Shown piece after piece: positions 6,512 through 7,202 of a stretch of 7,202 nt of DNA; the first letter of the stretch is position 1; every line of letters begins with the position of its first letter. Position numbers and translations under genes: made by a program. This stretch comes from Marinosulfonomonas sp. (lineage in GTDB: Bacteria; Pseudomonadota; Alphaproteobacteria; Rhodobacterales; Rhodobacteraceae): positions 1 to 7,202 of the forward strand of contig JAFLKA010000409.1 in the NCBI GenBank assembly GCA_022712735.1. The letters are read 5' to 3'. The notes under the pieces were generated by a model. It did no database searches. It saw only the letters and a list, made by a program, of their open reading frames with translations, and was not told where the DNA came from.

Positions 6512-7202
6512 TTAGCGTTTCAAGCAGTCAAACAAACGCCCAAAGGCTGGCGTCACAGGGTTGATTGAAAATTCTTTCATTACCGCGAACATCATGGCCT
6601 GATTGACGGTAACCACCGGTTTGTTCAGTTCTGCCTCTATCTTCCTGATTGCTTTGAGCGCCCGTAAATCTGTGCAAGCCATCACTATCACTTGGGCCTC
6701 TTCACAATCAGCCCGCACCGCCAGATCAAAAACATCATCCGGCGTCAACTCACCTTGTTCATGGTTGCTTAACGCTTTGCCGACATCCGCGCATTTTACG
6801 GTCTCGATCCCTGCATCCGCCAAAAACCGCATCGCCTGCGCGTTCACCCCGCCAACATAGGGCGACGCGAACCCTACTTTGTTTGCGCCCAATTCGCGCA
6901 GTGCTGCTAGCATCGCACCTGCTGCCGTAATCGCCTTGGCCCCTGTCGCTGCTCTAATCCTGCCCGCCAAGTCACGATCAAAATCCAGACCATGTGTCAG
7001 CGTGGCGGATGTACAGCCGTAAAGAACCACATCTGGTTGCACACCGGAGATCAGTGAAAGTGCCTCGGATATATCAGCCTGACCCATATCCTGCATCTGG
7101 TCCAAGGCTGGAATTTCATCAACCGGATAGCCGCCGATACGGGTGAAATGAACCGATGCACCACGGGGGCACATCCGCGTCATATCAGGTTCAAGGTTGG
7201 TG
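6512..7202 (-). CDS. Asp/Glu racemase superfamily enzyme, maleate isomerase or arylmalonate decarboxylase-like (5' end outside window)
   Basis: The frame stays open to the right edge. The codons before the first in-window ATG (7183) read TNLEPD, matching the family N-terminal pattern of substrate-binding Asn and Glu-Pro, so the true start lies beyond 7202. Two catalytic-type cysteines are present: YGCTSATL (Cys codon 7013-7015) and MACTDLRAL (Cys codon 6674-6676), each followed by Thr, as in the two symmetric halves of cofactor-independent Asp/Glu racemase-fold enzymes. FASPYVGGVNAQAMRFL between them also fits maleate cis-trans isomerases. Both cysteines argue for an isomerase or racemase; arylmalonate decarboxylases use only the second. 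The substrate cannot be told. The protein is cytoplasmic, with no signal or membrane segment visible. It lies 81 bp upstream of motB on the same strand and has no obvious role in motility. Confidence 0.85.
   Translation of the reverse strand, partial: TNLEPDMTRMCPRGASVHFTRIGGYPVDEIPALDQMQDMGQADISEALSLISGVQPDVVLYGCTSATLTHGLDFDRDLAGRIRAATGAKAITAAGAMLAALRELGANKVGFASPYVGGVNAQAMRFLADAGIETVKCADVGKALSNHEQGELTPDDVFDLAVRADCEEAQVIVMACTDLRALKAIRKIEAELNKPVVTVNQAMMFAVMKEFSINPVTPAFGRLFDCLKR

Overview
The window comes from the flagellar gene cluster of an alphaproteobacterium, most likely a member of the Rhodobacterales (Roseobacter group). This rests on the gene content and order (motB, flgE, flgK, flgL, flgI facing fliP), on the character of the proteins (compact FlgE and FlgK, MotB with an acidic Gly/Ser-rich linker), and on a moderate GC content. 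The assignment is recognition from the sequence, not a database result.

Layout. A 5'-truncated fliP (export gate) lies at the left edge on the plus strand. Everything else is on the minus strand. Reading right to left, there is a 5'-truncated Asp/Glu racemase or maleate isomerase family enzyme (6512-7202), an 81-bp gap, motB (5612-6430), a 141-bp gap, then flgE (4163-5470), flgK (2682-4136), flgL (1668-2678) and flgI (565-1671). FliP and flgI converge with 8 bp between their stop codons. The flgE-flgK-flgL-flgI genes are tightly packed (26 bp, 3 bp, then a 4-bp ATGA overlap) and look like one transcription unit. There is no insertion sequence, tRNA, rRNA, CRISPR array or phage gene.

How the genes work together. 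FliP is part of the membrane export gate through which the axial proteins leave the cell. FlgE polymerises into the hook. FlgK and FlgL form the junction between hook and filament. FlgI is exported by Sec and forms the periplasmic P-ring bushing around the rod. MotB is the peptidoglycan-anchored stator subunit that, with MotA (not in this window), turns proton flow into rotation. The racemase-family enzyme has no evident link to motility and probably marks the edge of the cluster.

Regulation. The motB-flgE gap is the most informative non-coding stretch. It holds a sigma-28-like promoter pointing at flgE, a perfect 7-bp dyad with a 7-bp spacer across the predicted start point, and a CtrA-like box. 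A second CtrA-like box with the same spacing lies upstream of motB. All of these are pattern matches by eye. I see no clearly new biological system here; the unusual points are this regulatory arrangement, a divergent peptidoglycan-binding loop in MotB, and the coupling of flgI to flgL.
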